Of a stretch of 64,000 nt of DNA, positions 44,601 through 53,235 are shown one piece after another. The stretch lies in NCBI RefSeq assembly GCF_019597925.1, contig NZ_CP080442.1, positions 2,646,001-2,710,000 of the forward strand. Direction: 5' to 3'. The stretch comes from [Clostridium] scindens (GTDB lineage Bacteria; Bacillota; Clostridia; Lachnospirales; Lachnospiraceae). The notes under the pieces are model-generated. The model had not been told where the DNA came from. It did not search any database and worked only from the letters and a program-made list of their open reading frames with translations. The translations under genes and the position numbers were made by a program. The first letter of the stretch is position 1. Each line of letters starts with the position of its first letter.

Positions 44601-45251
44601 TATCTGCCGGAACACATCTGCCTGCATATTCTGCCGGTCTTCCGGATATATGCAGTTTAGAAGCGATCCCTGGATTTGGGCCTGGAACTCCTCTTCGTTG
44701 ACATATCCCAGATAATCCAGCATCCTCTTGTTGATGAAGTAAAGCGGCAGCCGTGGCTCCAGATAGCAGCCGATCATTCCTCCGGGCATAGATTCTTCCA
44801 GCAGTTCCTCCCTCAATTTTGCGGCCTGCTCGATAACCAGCGTCTCCGGATAATGTTCTCCATTCTGCTGGGCCCTGCTGGGCTCTGCAAAATGAATGCT
44901 CCTGATCTTCCATTGCCCGCAAGTTCTTCCCAAAACGCAGAACGCGCGCAGATGCCACTGGTACATGGTATTTCTTAAGCGGAATTTCGCAGACAGATTA
45001 TGGACATTGTCCGCCAGTATCTGTTCGCGCATGTATAATATCTCGAACAGAAAAGGTTCCGGCATCTCATCGATATCCTGCCGGATATATGATGACATTT
45101 CCTCAATTCCGCTGGCTTCCTCCTCATCTCCTGTCCCTATGAATTCCACGTCCTCTGTCAGATACCCTAAAGCGTCTTCCAGATTCCGCTCTTCAAACCA
45201 GGCTTGGCAGAACGCCTGAAGCGTCGCCTTCGCCGTAACTTGCTGTTCCAT
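41661..45251 (-). CDS. Soluble hybrid histidine kinase, NTF2-like and PAS sensors, two receivers
   Basis: The 1196-residue protein starts with a SnoaL/NTF2-like domain (about 5-125), then PAS domains (about 155-265 and 270-385) and further PAS-like regions to about 660. The kinase core has SRMSHEIRTPMNAIIGM (phospho-His near 690), an HATPase (IVNDTGIGMSEEFISRIYEPF and GGTGLGLAISKSI near 850-900) and two receivers: LVVDDDVAVCESA ... MILIDWKMPEMDG and LLAEDNQINTEVA ... AILMDIRMPLMDG. There is no membrane helix, so it senses inside the cell. It starts six bases after the larger kinase. Confidence 0.85.
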   Translation of the reverse strand: MEQQVTAKATLQAFCQAWFEERNLEDALGYLTEDVEFIGTGDEEEASGIEEMSSYIRQDIDEMPEPFLFEILYMREQILADNVHNLSAKFRLRNTMYQWHLRAFCVLGRTCGQWKIRSIHFAEPSRAQQNGEHYPETLVIEQAAKLREELLEESMPGGMIGCYLEPRLPLYFINKRMLDYLGYVNEEEFQAQIQGSLLNCIYPEDRQNMQADVFRQIEEKGEYAAEYRMRKKDGTYIWVHDAGRGMQTEDDREVLISVCIDITRQRQSQEEVLNIYNNIPGAVFRCKFDNVFSVIDANDGLFEFIGYTREEFAAMGNHMASVIYPEDLEIMADKLKDQLKHGNTIHNENRLVCKDGRVRWISIKAQLFDEPDGEQYFYCVFVDITEEKHLHERVRELYEKELAYFAEMLSSGESIQGRINITQNRLESYVSSSETAIVRVGENYDQVVEQLAMSAIDEESAKEIRATLKREKVLQDYALGRCDYHFEFLRRRNDGMAFWGSTNMRTSQNPETGDVIIFFYTSDLTEQKMQELLLKKLATLDYDVISDIDIVRDTHRLISFDSSRADTIPVQGRFQQSIRRIAEKFMDEEARKEYLGKLDFQYMKEQLEHQDSYTFLVEFKDQLGMKRMKHFQVFYISRATGRVCMARRDVSDVIHKEQRQKEELASALVAAEQANAAKSDFLSRMSHEIRTPMNAIIGMSTIAAQSIGDDEQVADCISKIGISSRFLLSLINDILDMSRIESGKMLLKNEKIPTEEFLNGINSICYGQAAAKGVEYECIVDPVLDDYYIGDAMKLQQVLINILSNAIKFTNEGGKVTFSASQRKRSKSSAQLRFIVNDTGIGMSEEFISRIYEPFSQESTGATTMYGGTGLGLAISKSIVDMMDGRIAVRSIKGLGSEFTIDVKLGITEEEKLRHNQTKTNLNFSHLKTLVVDDDVAVCESAMATLKEMGIKAEWVDSGRKAIERVKELWQEKKYFDMILIDWKMPEMDGIETARRIRKIVGPDVTIIIMTAYDWIAIEHEAKLAGVNLLMSKPMFKSSLISAFTRVLNEKEEEKQVAADVYDFTGKRVLLAEDNQINTEVAVMLLESKGFTVETSENGLRALEKFSKSEAGYYDAILMDIRMPLMDGLAATTNIRHLSNEDARKIPIIAMTANAFDDDIEKSKAAGMNAHLAKPIEPERLYQVMYDFIFGGGLAE

Positions 45252-45256
45252 CTGTC

Positions 45257-48200
45257 CTATTCCTCTCTATCCAATACTTTGTGCAATGTCATCCGTAATA
45301 TGTCTATATCTATAGGCTTGGCCACATGCGCCGTCATTCCTGCTTCCAAAGATGCCTGTACGTCTTCGGCAAAAGCATTGGCAGTCATGGCCACGATCGG
45401 GATTGTCCGCGCATCGGGCCTGTCTGTCTGCCGGATACGCGCAGAAGCCTCATATCCGTTCATCACCGGCATCTGTATATCCATCAATATGGCATCGTAT
45501 TCTCCCGGAGGCGCTTCCTCGAATGCCTGCACCGCCTGCCTGCCGTCCATCCTCAACACAGACTCTGCGCCAAACATTCCCAGCAGCTCGCAGAGGATCT
45601 CCGCATTGATATCATTATCCTCAACCACCAGGAACCGCCTGCCCGCCAATTCCTTTTCCCTCTTTGGGCCCAGAGTCTCTGACTCCAGGGAATTCTGCCA
45701 TTCCTCCGGCATGATCTCGCATTCCAGTTCCACCTGGAATACAGAGCCTTTCGACACCTGGCTTTCAACCGTCAGCCGGCCTCCCATCAGATCTACCAGT
45801 CCCTTGGTAATACTAAGGCCAAGCCCCGTCCCTTCTACCTTCTCTGCCGCATGGCTTCGCATAAAGGGCTCGAACAGGCTCTGCTGGAACTCTTGCGTCA
45901 TCCCAATGCCCGTATCCGTCACTGTAAAACGATAGCAGGTCCATTGTGCTCCTTGTTTTGCAGGCGACTCTTCAACGGCAAATCCGACGGTCCCCCCACT
46001 TGGCGTGAATTTTACCGCGTTGCTGAGGATATTGATCAGGATCTGGCTGATACGCAGCGAATCCCCATAAAAATTCTTATGGCTGATGCGTGACTGAATC
46101 TCGAATTTAATTCCGGCATCTTTCGCCTGAGGCTCGATGATGGCCGCCAGCTGTCCGATCAGCCCCGGCATATGGATTGCCATATGGTTGATGGTGATCT
46201 TGGAATTTTCAATCTTGCTCATATCCAGAATATCGTTGACAAGGCTTAAAAGATGCCTGGAAGATGTCTCGATCTTCTTCAGACAGTCTTTTACCCTCTC
46301 CATGTCATGGATATTGGCATTGGCCAGCGTGGTCATGCCTACAATCGCGTTCATAGGCGTACGAATGTCGTGGCTCATGGCAGACAGGAACTCGCTCTTT
46401 GCCCTGCTGGCTTCCTGCGCCATGTTCAGGGCATTCTCAAGTTCATGCTTGGCCTCCCGCTCGGATGCCAGCATATCCGTCACATCTGCCCGCACCAGGC
46501 AGATCGTGCTATGGTTCTGGTCTCCCCACAATACGTTAATCTGCTTATAGCAGATCTGATCTTCTTCTTGATAGGGAAGGACAAAGTCATATCCTTCCGG
46601 CTTTTCTTCCAGACGGCGGATCATGTTTTTCAGTTCAAACTGCTGCCTTGCTTCCTCCTTATTCTCTACCCCATAGAACTTGGCAAAGCCATCTACCGAT
46701 TTGCTATACTGCTCTAAAATATATGGAGACAGATTTTCCAGCACCGTCTGCCGCGTATACATGATAAACTGCTCGCTTCTGATATTGATAAATCCTGCCA
46801 GTTCAAATGTATAGGCGATCATATGCAGCAGACCCTGCTGCTCCTGGATCGACTCCGTAATATCCGTTCTTGACAGGCACACCCTGCCAAGCCTTAAATC
46901 GATTGCGGAGACGGTAAGGTTCTTTGCCCATATATTTCCATTCTCATCCATGATAGAAAAGCCAAAAGTGTAGGAGTGTTCCTTCTTTAGCCTATCCATA
47001 ATATAGCCAGGCTCCAGGCATGCCTGATACTGCTGCCTGTCTTTGGGGACGATCCGGGTCTGAACCATCTGGCTGACCCACTGCGTATGGCTGCCCTGTG
47101 CAGGCGGCGCGCAGCAAACCTTGCCGCTGCTTGACAGGATATTATATGTATCATGATGCAGGTCCACGTCCACCACAAAATCATAATCCGTAACGGAGAG
47201 ACGATGCATGATCCGGTCGGAAATCGTCTGCTCAGTGATATCCGTAACCGTAAGGACTCCGGTAACATCTCCCGTATCCGGAGTTTCCAGCAGGTTCATC
47301 TTAAACTGGACATAGCGCCCCTGCTCCTCTTTGGGCAGTTTGACAAAGCATTGCAGAATCTGCTCCGTATCCTTTCTTTCAAATGCGGCCAGGCTTGGCT
47401 CATTCAAATACATTTCCAGGAACTTCCTGCGGTCTTTCTCTTCTACAATCAGGCTGCTAAGTCCTGTAAAGAACTTCTCCCTCTCCTCGCCAAACACCTC
47501 CAGAAGGCTGGAGTCCGTATAGTCAATGATTTCCAATATCCGATTCCTTGTTATATTGCAGTGCCCCAGCACCAGCGCGTTAGGCCCTGGAGCGCGGTAA
47601 TGCCGGATAATCAGGTCTTTATACTGGCTGCGCATCCGCTCTTGTGCCTCTATCTCCTCTGTCATATCGTGATAGACGGCATAGACCCTATGGTCGCCAC
47701 CCTGGTTTTGGATAAGAGAAAGGGTATTTTTTACCCACAGATAGCCATCCTTGCCTTTTTTAATACGGTACACGATCTCATAACTGCTATCACAGCCAGC
47801 GATGTACTTTTCCATTGCCTTGCGCACTCTTTCCCTGTCTTCCGGGTGAACTCCCGCCATAGCATCACTGCTGTATAACTCCCATGCATCATCCATATCC
47901 ATCTCTGTCATAGCGGCAAATCCATCTGATATAAACTCCGGAATCATCGCGCCGTCCTTTTCATAGCGTACGACTGCCACGCCCCCCGGCAAGTGTCTGA
48001 CCAGCGTCTGAAAATACTGCTCCAGCCTCTCCTTCTCCTTACGCATTTCCACTTCCTGCGTAACATCCCGGACAAACTTGATGTAAGCCGGAATCCCATT
48101 CCATTCTGTTTCCTTGAAGCGGGTCTTATAGTACTCCCCTTTCTCTTCCACCCACATCTCATGCTCTTCCCCGTCCGGCTTCTGCGTCTTTAACGAGCAG

Positions 48201-49519
48201 AAGCTGCAAGGCTCGCTTCTACCCTGAAGCGCTTGATAGCATTTTCTTCCAACGCTGTCTTTACAGTCCTTGAACAATTCTTTGGACTCATTGACATAGA
48301 GAAGGTCATAATTCTCCTTGTCTATTACATAGATGCCATCTGCCGTCTCATTGGCAATGCTTTGAAAGAGCCGGGTTTCGGCGGACATTCCCGTAAATAC
48401 CGCGTAGAACCTGGCATTTTCCGATACCGGCCCCATGCGCCTCCCGTTCAGATGAATCCAGATCAGGCTGCCGTCCTTATGACGCATCCGGTAGGACACA
48501 TCCAGGACGTCCCCGCTGATCACCGCAGCCTTTGCTGCTGCAAATACCCTCTCCCGGTCCGGTTCATAGATAATGTCCAGGACATTGTTGCGGATCATTT
48601 TCTTATACTCTTCTCTGCTGTGCCCAGACAGCATCATCACGCCATCAGAAAAGAAGGTGGGGATAAACTTCTCGCCTTCAACCCTGTAGCTGGCAATTCC
48701 TCCGGGTATGGAATTTACCAGATGGCTTAATTCCAGTTCCGTTTCCTTCTGATTGGAAATATTATGGAACACGCAGTGAATCAGAGGGCAGCCGTCCTGC
48801 TCTCCGATATATTTCATCTGGGCCCGCACCCATACGATATAGCCTTCCCGATGCTGCTTGCGGAATTCTATCTCGGCAATTCCACGGGTACGGATCACCT
48901 CCATAGCCTTATCTACGACCTTCTTAGTATCCTCTTTGTAAGTCAGTCCGGCGGCATCCTGTTTGATCAGCTTCTGGTATTCTTCCACCGTATACCCAGA
49001 AAGCTGCGGCACTCCATCTGAAAAGTAGACTGTCTCAAAAATATCCGATACTTTGTAGATTGCCACGCCGCCGGGAATTGCATCCACAATATCCTGCATC
49101 TTTTCGTTGGCGCTTGTCAGTTCGTTCTCCAGCCATACCTGCTGGCTGACGTCGCTGTAGACAGCGTAGAGCAGCCGTGTACCATCGTCTTCTCGCTTCA
49201 TCGTGCCATCGATATGGATATAGTGGTACTTCGCTTCCCTGTCGCTATATAGCCGGAAGGTATGGTGAAGCTCGCGGCCTTCTTCTTTCATTTCTTTAAA
49301 TTTCTTCTCCAGTTCAGGCATGTCCTCTTGATGAACGCCTGAAAAAGGCATCTTTTTCTCAACTCGGGAAATATGTTCTTTCGAATAGCCTAGTATCTCA
49401 TAAAAAGCGGGATTGTGATATACCGGGAATATCCTCTCGTCCTCCAGCCGATAGACGCATACGCCGCTGGGGATATTTCGCAAGATTGCCTCTAATTCTT
49501 TCTCAAATCCTTTATTCAA
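45257..49519 (-). CDS. Very large soluble hybrid histidine kinase with many PAS domains
   Basis: The 1420-residue protein opens with a chain of PAS domains, at least five in the first 640 residues (repeated IPSGVCVYRLE, IPGGVAIYKV, IPGGIASYRVEG, LPGGVAVVRYE starts show recent duplication), and more PAS-like regions to about 1000. One unit has a Cys-rich patch (CKDCKDSVGRKCYQ, CSFCSLK). The kinase core has SAMSHDIRTPMNAIVGM, VTDTGIGMTQEFQQ and GTGLGLSITKGL, followed by one receiver (VVEDNDINAEILCELL ... AILMDIQMPVMNG). No membrane segment. It starts at a TTG behind GGAAAGGAACGG and follows the cyclase-family gene by 33 bp. Confidence 0.85.
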   Translation of the reverse strand: MNKGFEKELEAILRNIPSGVCVYRLEDERIFPVYHNPAFYEILGYSKEHISRVEKKMPFSGVHQEDMPELEKKFKEMKEEGRELHHTFRLYSDREAKYHYIHIDGTMKREDDGTRLLYAVYSDVSQQVWLENELTSANEKMQDIVDAIPGGVAIYKVSDIFETVYFSDGVPQLSGYTVEEYQKLIKQDAAGLTYKEDTKKVVDKAMEVIRTRGIAEIEFRKQHREGYIVWVRAQMKYIGEQDGCPLIHCVFHNISNQKETELELSHLVNSIPGGIASYRVEGEKFIPTFFSDGVMMLSGHSREEYKKMIRNNVLDIIYEPDRERVFAAAKAAVISGDVLDVSYRMRHKDGSLIWIHLNGRRMGPVSENARFYAVFTGMSAETRLFQSIANETADGIYVIDKENYDLLYVNESKELFKDCKDSVGRKCYQALQGRSEPCSFCSLKTQKPDGEEHEMWVEEKGEYYKTRFKETEWNGIPAYIKFVRDVTQEVEMRKEKERLEQYFQTLVRHLPGGVAVVRYEKDGAMIPEFISDGFAAMTEMDMDDAWELYSSDAMAGVHPEDRERVRKAMEKYIAGCDSSYEIVYRIKKGKDGYLWVKNTLSLIQNQGGDHRVYAVYHDMTEEIEAQERMRSQYKDLIIRHYRAPGPNALVLGHCNITRNRILEIIDYTDSSLLEVFGEEREKFFTGLSSLIVEEKDRRKFLEMYLNEPSLAAFERKDTEQILQCFVKLPKEEQGRYVQFKMNLLETPDTGDVTGVLTVTDITEQTISDRIMHRLSVTDYDFVVDVDLHHDTYNILSSSGKVCCAPPAQGSHTQWVSQMVQTRIVPKDRQQYQACLEPGYIMDRLKKEHSYTFGFSIMDENGNIWAKNLTVSAIDLRLGRVCLSRTDITESIQEQQGLLHMIAYTFELAGFINIRSEQFIMYTRQTVLENLSPYILEQYSKSVDGFAKFYGVENKEEARQQFELKNMIRRLEEKPEGYDFVLPYQEEDQICYKQINVLWGDQNHSTICLVRADVTDMLASEREAKHELENALNMAQEASRAKSEFLSAMSHDIRTPMNAIVGMTTLANANIHDMERVKDCLKKIETSSRHLLSLVNDILDMSKIENSKITINHMAIHMPGLIGQLAAIIEPQAKDAGIKFEIQSRISHKNFYGDSLRISQILINILSNAVKFTPSGGTVGFAVEESPAKQGAQWTCYRFTVTDTGIGMTQEFQQSLFEPFMRSHAAEKVEGTGLGLSITKGLVDLMGGRLTVESQVSKGSVFQVELECEIMPEEWQNSLESETLGPKREKELAGRRFLVVEDNDINAEILCELLGMFGAESVLRMDGRQAVQAFEEAPPGEYDAILMDIQMPVMNGYEASARIRQTDRPDARTIPIVAMTANAFAEDVQASLEAGMTAHVAKPIDIDILRMTLHKVLDREE

Positions 49520-49552
49520 TTCTAATCCGTTCCTTTCCCAGGTTAAGCGATG

Positions 49553-50302
49553 CTACTTCGCAATTGCCCACATGCGGACCGGGAGTCCTGTGGCTCCTTC
49601 GATTGGAAGAAACGCCACAAATACGATGGCGCCTGCCGGAGGTACCTGATCCAGATTGCACATGACCTCGACCTGCAATTTCCCTTTTCCCAGGAGGTAT
49701 CTTTCGCATGCCAGATCCCCGGCCTTCTCTGCCAGAGCGGAGGCATCCGTATCCAGCGTCTCATGCCCGTTGGCCGCCGCATTTCTGACTTCATAGATAT
49801 ACTGCAGCGCTTCCATAGACCAGCCCGGGAAATGTTCCCCGCCATTCTCATCTACATTGGAGATTGCATCCATATCCGGCCAACGCTCGCTCCATCCTGT
49901 GCGCAGTGCTACAAACGCCCCATCTGGAATATCTCCAAACTTCTCTTCATACGCCTTGATATCCTCCACGGTAACTGCATAGTGCACATCTTCCTTCACC
50001 TTCTCGGACACATCGATCACCACGAGAGGATATGCCATATTCCGCACCGTATACTGCTCGCTGAGCGGCTCCCCCTTCACAAAATGTCCTGGAAAATCAA
50101 TATGCGTTCCAAACTGCCCCGGAAACTTGAAGGTCTGGATCAGACATTCCAGTTCATTTCCCCAGTCATAGGCCGTTTTCCCAAGTTCTACCGCACCTTC
50201 CGGTATCCCCGCCCAATAAGGGCTGTGATTGTTCAGTGGATGCGATAATTCTATCCAGCGATACTTTTTCAATTCTTCCAATTTTTCCCATAATTCATAC
50301 AT
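49553..50302 (-). CDS. Cyclase-family (kynurenine formamidase-like) metal hydrolase
   Basis: From ATG 50302 (AGGAGG upstream) the product is about 249 residues and has the family's metal site: the HIDFPGHFVKGEPL block (HxDxPxH type), with ELSHPLNNHSPYW at the start and a late LGKGKLQVEVMCNLDQVP. Members hydrolyse N-formylkynurenine, isatin or cyclic amides; the substrate here is unknown. It precedes the two hybrid kinases and is perhaps co-transcribed, which hints that its product could be related to their signal. Confidence 0.75.
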   Translation of the reverse strand: MYELWEKLEELKKYRWIELSHPLNNHSPYWAGIPEGAVELGKTAYDWGNELECLIQTFKFPGQFGTHIDFPGHFVKGEPLSEQYTVRNMAYPLVVIDVSEKVKEDVHYAVTVEDIKAYEEKFGDIPDGAFVALRTGWSERWPDMDAISNVDENGGEHFPGWSMEALQYIYEVRNAAANGHETLDTDASALAEKAGDLACERYLLGKGKLQVEVMCNLDQVPPAGAIVFVAFLPIEGATGLPVRMWAIAK

Positions 50303-50367
50303 AATCCCGTCCTCCTCTAATAAAATGCACAAAATTTCTCTCCGTCCAAAAGTCATTATTATCTATT

Positions 50368-50471
50368 ATATACAAATACCGTATTAATTGCAAGAAAAGT
50401 ACAAAAAAGCAGGCTTTCTGACGAATATATTCAGAAAACCTGCTTGCCTTTACTTTTTTGCCGCCCTAAAC
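50368..50471. repeat. 104-bp direct repeat, left copy
   Basis: Positions 50368-50471 are identical base for base to 59907-60010. The repeat holds a terminator hairpin (AAGCAGG ... CCTGCTT, 50407-50445) and ends with the complement of a TAG stop plus one codon of the SPFH gene. It bounds the 9.5-kb island. Confidence 0.95.
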
Positions 50472-50575
50472 GGGAGTTTGACACAGGATTATATCTCTTG
50501 TACGTAAAGAAAGGGACTCTGCCCCACCAGTTGAATCATCTGCTTTAGCATACGCCCCTTCTTTAGAAAATATAT

Positions 50576-51070
50576 TTACATATTTGTCTTTTCGTTTATA
50601 TCACATAGCTTTTCTTTCACATTGCTCACCAATACCTGATAACTCACGTTGACATTTTCCTGAATCAAATAATGAATTGCATCTATTTCTTCTGTCGATG
50701 CATATAAATCCTTATAATAATTTTTCCTCCCTTTCATATGACCCATACATCCAATATTAACCTGTTTTAATTCCACTTTATTTTCTACTAATTCTCGGTA
50801 GACAATTGGCGATTTTGCAAGTAGCATCTTCCTGTTTTCTGTATAATCTGTTTTATTCCGAAGCAACTGTATTGCGTTTTGCACACTTATAATCTGCAAG
50901 TCTATACCCGGCGCTAACATTGAACGAAACACCCGATAAATAAACGTATCTTTACACAATTCATCATCCACAATCACTAATTCGGCTGCACCAACATAAT
51001 CCATCCACCGAAACACAACCTGTCCATGTATTAATCTGTCATCTACACGAGCAAAAACAATATCCGACAT
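50576..51070 (-). CDS. PTS mannose-family EIIB, second copy
   Basis: The 164-residue protein has the EIIB (mannose/sorbose class) start MSDIVFARVDDRLIHGQVVF, with the phospho-His near residue 15. It is the last gene of the island's operon, 27 bp after the aldolase, and differs clearly from the EIIB at 55.9 kb. Two EIIB proteins for one EIIC/EIID pair suggest either a second substrate or a regulatory role. Confidence 0.85.
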   Translation of the reverse strand: MSDIVFARVDDRLIHGQVVFRWMDYVGAAELVIVDDELCKDTFIYRVFRSMLAPGIDLQIISVQNAIQLLRNKTDYTENRKMLLAKSPIVYRELVENKVELKQVNIGCMGHMKGRKNYYKDLYASTEEIDAIHYLIQENVNVSYQVLVSNVKEKLCDINEKTNM

Positions 51071-51097
51071 ATAGTTACCTCTTCCTACCAGAATATA

Positions 51098-52000
51098 CTA
51101 AAGAACTGTATTTTTTGTCAGTTCTATTTTTTTTGGTTTTACATATTGCTTTTCTGTTTTCCAAGCTCTGTTTTCAGAATCCAGCACTCGGATAAAATGC
51201 TTCACTCTGTCTCCATATCCTTTTTCAATCAGATTAGTCAATGCATAAGCTCCATTTCCCTCTGTATCTGCATTTTTAATTGCTGAAATCGCAGATGTAA
51301 AAAGGTCACAGCCAATGTTGACTTTATTAATTCCAAGCTTTGCGACTTTGGCAAGCCCCTCATCACTCGTACCCGATCCCCCATGTAGAACTAACGGAAA
51401 ATTATTTGTTGCCTTTTTGATTTCTACAAGCCTGTCAAAATCGAGATATGGCTCTTGCCCTTTATTATATGCGCCATGTGCTGTTCCAATTGCAACTGCC
51501 AAACAATCAATTCCTGTCTCATCAATAAACTTTTTTGCCAATTCTGGCTCTGTAAGAGCTGCATCCCGGTCTTCACTGTAATTATTTGCCATACCCACAT
51601 GTCCAAGTTCCGCTTCCACAGATACTCCAACCGCATGTGCAACTTTTACCAGTTCCTTAACCTGTGCGACATTTTCTTCATATGGTAATTGTGAGCGATC
51701 TGTCATAATAGAAGAAACGCCTGCTCTTATACATGAAACGGCTGATTCAAAGTCACTGCCATGGTCATGATTAACCGCTACAGGTACTGTAGCTTTTTCT
51801 GCAAGAGATTTCAAATAACGACCAAATAAATCCACATCATAATCGAAGATTAAAGGAATTAATAGAATAATTGGCGAATTCATTTCTTCCGCACACTTAA
51901 TTGCAGTTCTGGCATTTAATTCTGTCTGTGTCACCGGTGCCGGAACTGCATAATTTTCTTCGTTTGCATGCTCCAGTATTTCTTTCATAGATACTAACAT
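51098..52000 (-). CDS. Class II aldolase of the FBA/GatY family
   Basis: From ATG 52000 (GAGAGGAAG upstream) the protein has about 300 residues with the zinc-site elements of the class II family: VAVNHDHGSDFE near residue 78, VSVEAELGHVG near 131, GTAHGAYNKG near 180 and LVLHGGSGTSDE near 205. It should split a ketose phosphate or bisphosphate made from the PTS sugar. The family cannot be read more precisely than fructose- or tagatose-bisphosphate type. It is flanked by the Fe-type dehydrogenase and an EIIB. Confidence 0.8.
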   Translation of the reverse strand: MLVSMKEILEHANEENYAVPAPVTQTELNARTAIKCAEEMNSPIILLIPLIFDYDVDLFGRYLKSLAEKATVPVAVNHDHGSDFESAVSCIRAGVSSIMTDRSQLPYEENVAQVKELVKVAHAVGVSVEAELGHVGMANNYSEDRDAALTEPELAKKFIDETGIDCLAVAIGTAHGAYNKGQEPYLDFDRLVEIKKATNNFPLVLHGGSGTSDEGLAKVAKLGINKVNIGCDLFTSAISAIKNADTEGNGAYALTNLIEKGYGDRVKHFIRVLDSENRAWKTEKQYVKPKKIELTKNTVL

Positions 52001-52028
52001 ATTCTTCCTCTCTTTCTCAATTATTATC

Positions 52029-53219
52029 CTATGCTCCAACCTTGCTGCATAATCTAATCACAGCTTTTATATCTTCATCGTTTAATTTCGAAAAATTGCC
52101 ACATAAATCCCCTATATCCCTCGGTATTCTTTCTACAATTAAATCCAAATCTTTTTCCTGATACCCCAAATCCTCCAGGTATTTTGGAATTCCTATTTCA
52201 TTCATAAAGTTTTCTACTTTTTGAATCCCGGCTAAAATCGTTCTCTCTGGATCAAATGTGTCATTTTCAACTCCCCATACATTGGTAAAATATCTGACAA
52301 ATCTTGGAATATCTTTTTTGTATACATATTTCATCCAACCTATTGTGAGCAATCCAACACCCGCTCCATGTGCCGAATCATAAAGTCCGCCAATCTCACC
52401 CTGGATACTATGAACTGCATTATCAAGAACACGTCCAACACCAAATTCATTGTTGTGCGCCAGGCGCCCTGCCCACATCAAGTGTGCCCTTGCTTCATAG
52501 TTTTCAGGATCTTTCATGACAATCGGTCCGTACCGGATTACCGTCTTTATTACCGACTCATTTAACATATCTGTAAGATAGTTATCATGCCGCTCTGTAA
52601 AATATCGTTCGTGTGCATGTACAATTATATCGGCAATCCCACATGCTGTAGGATAAGGCGGCACTGAATAAGTTAATTCCGGATTCATAACCGCAAATGT
52701 CGGCCTGTTTTTATCATCATATATAAATCTTTTTAGTTTTGTTTTTTCATCTGTAATAACAGACCCAGCCGATGATTCACTACCCGTTGCAGCAATCGTA
52801 AGGATAACACCTACTGGAAGTGGCTGCGGATTCTCTCCCCAATTTACATATAAATCTTCCCATACATCGCCTTCATACACAGCTGAAACCGCAATACATT
52901 TTGCAGTATCAATTACGCTTCCTCCCCCAACAGCTAAGATTAAATCAATATTTTCTTTTTTTACTGTTTCAGCCGCATCCAGACAAAGTTGAAGTTTTGG
53001 GTTTGGTTCGACTCCTCCAACCTCCAAATATCCAATTCCCTGCTCTTTCAAAGATTTTCTGACAGTTTCAAGCAAAGCGATTTCTGACGGATATACGCCT
53101 CCGTAGCTTACAATCATTACTTTTGTTCCACCTGCCGCTTTAACATAAGCCCCAATATTTTTTTCTGAATCTTTCCCAAAATAAAATTTTGTAGGCAAAT
53201 AATGTTCAAAATTTTCCAT
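52029..53219 (-). CDS. Iron-containing alcohol dehydrogenase
   Basis: The 396-residue protein has the group III alcohol dehydrogenase pattern: GGGSVIDTAKCIAV near residue 98 (nucleotide binding) and metal ligands in ADIIVHAHERYF (Asp and His near 198-202), NAVHSIQGEI and SAHGAGVGLL (His). It is of the butanol-dehydrogenase YqhD/BdhA-like branch. In this operon it probably reduces an aldehyde from the aldolase step, or oxidises a polyol. Confidence 0.85.
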   Translation of the reverse strand: MENFEHYLPTKFYFGKDSEKNIGAYVKAAGGTKVMIVSYGGVYPSEIALLETVRKSLKEQGIGYLEVGGVEPNPKLQLCLDAAETVKKENIDLILAVGGGSVIDTAKCIAVSAVYEGDVWEDLYVNWGENPQPLPVGVILTIAATGSESSAGSVITDEKTKLKRFIYDDKNRPTFAVMNPELTYSVPPYPTACGIADIIVHAHERYFTERHDNYLTDMLNESVIKTVIRYGPIVMKDPENYEARAHLMWAGRLAHNNEFGVGRVLDNAVHSIQGEIGGLYDSAHGAGVGLLTIGWMKYVYKKDIPRFVRYFTNVWGVENDTFDPERTILAGIQKVENFMNEIGIPKYLEDLGYQEKDLDLIVERIPRDIGDLCGNFSKLNDEDIKAVIRLCSKVGA

Positions 53220-53235
53220 TTTTATACATCTCCTT

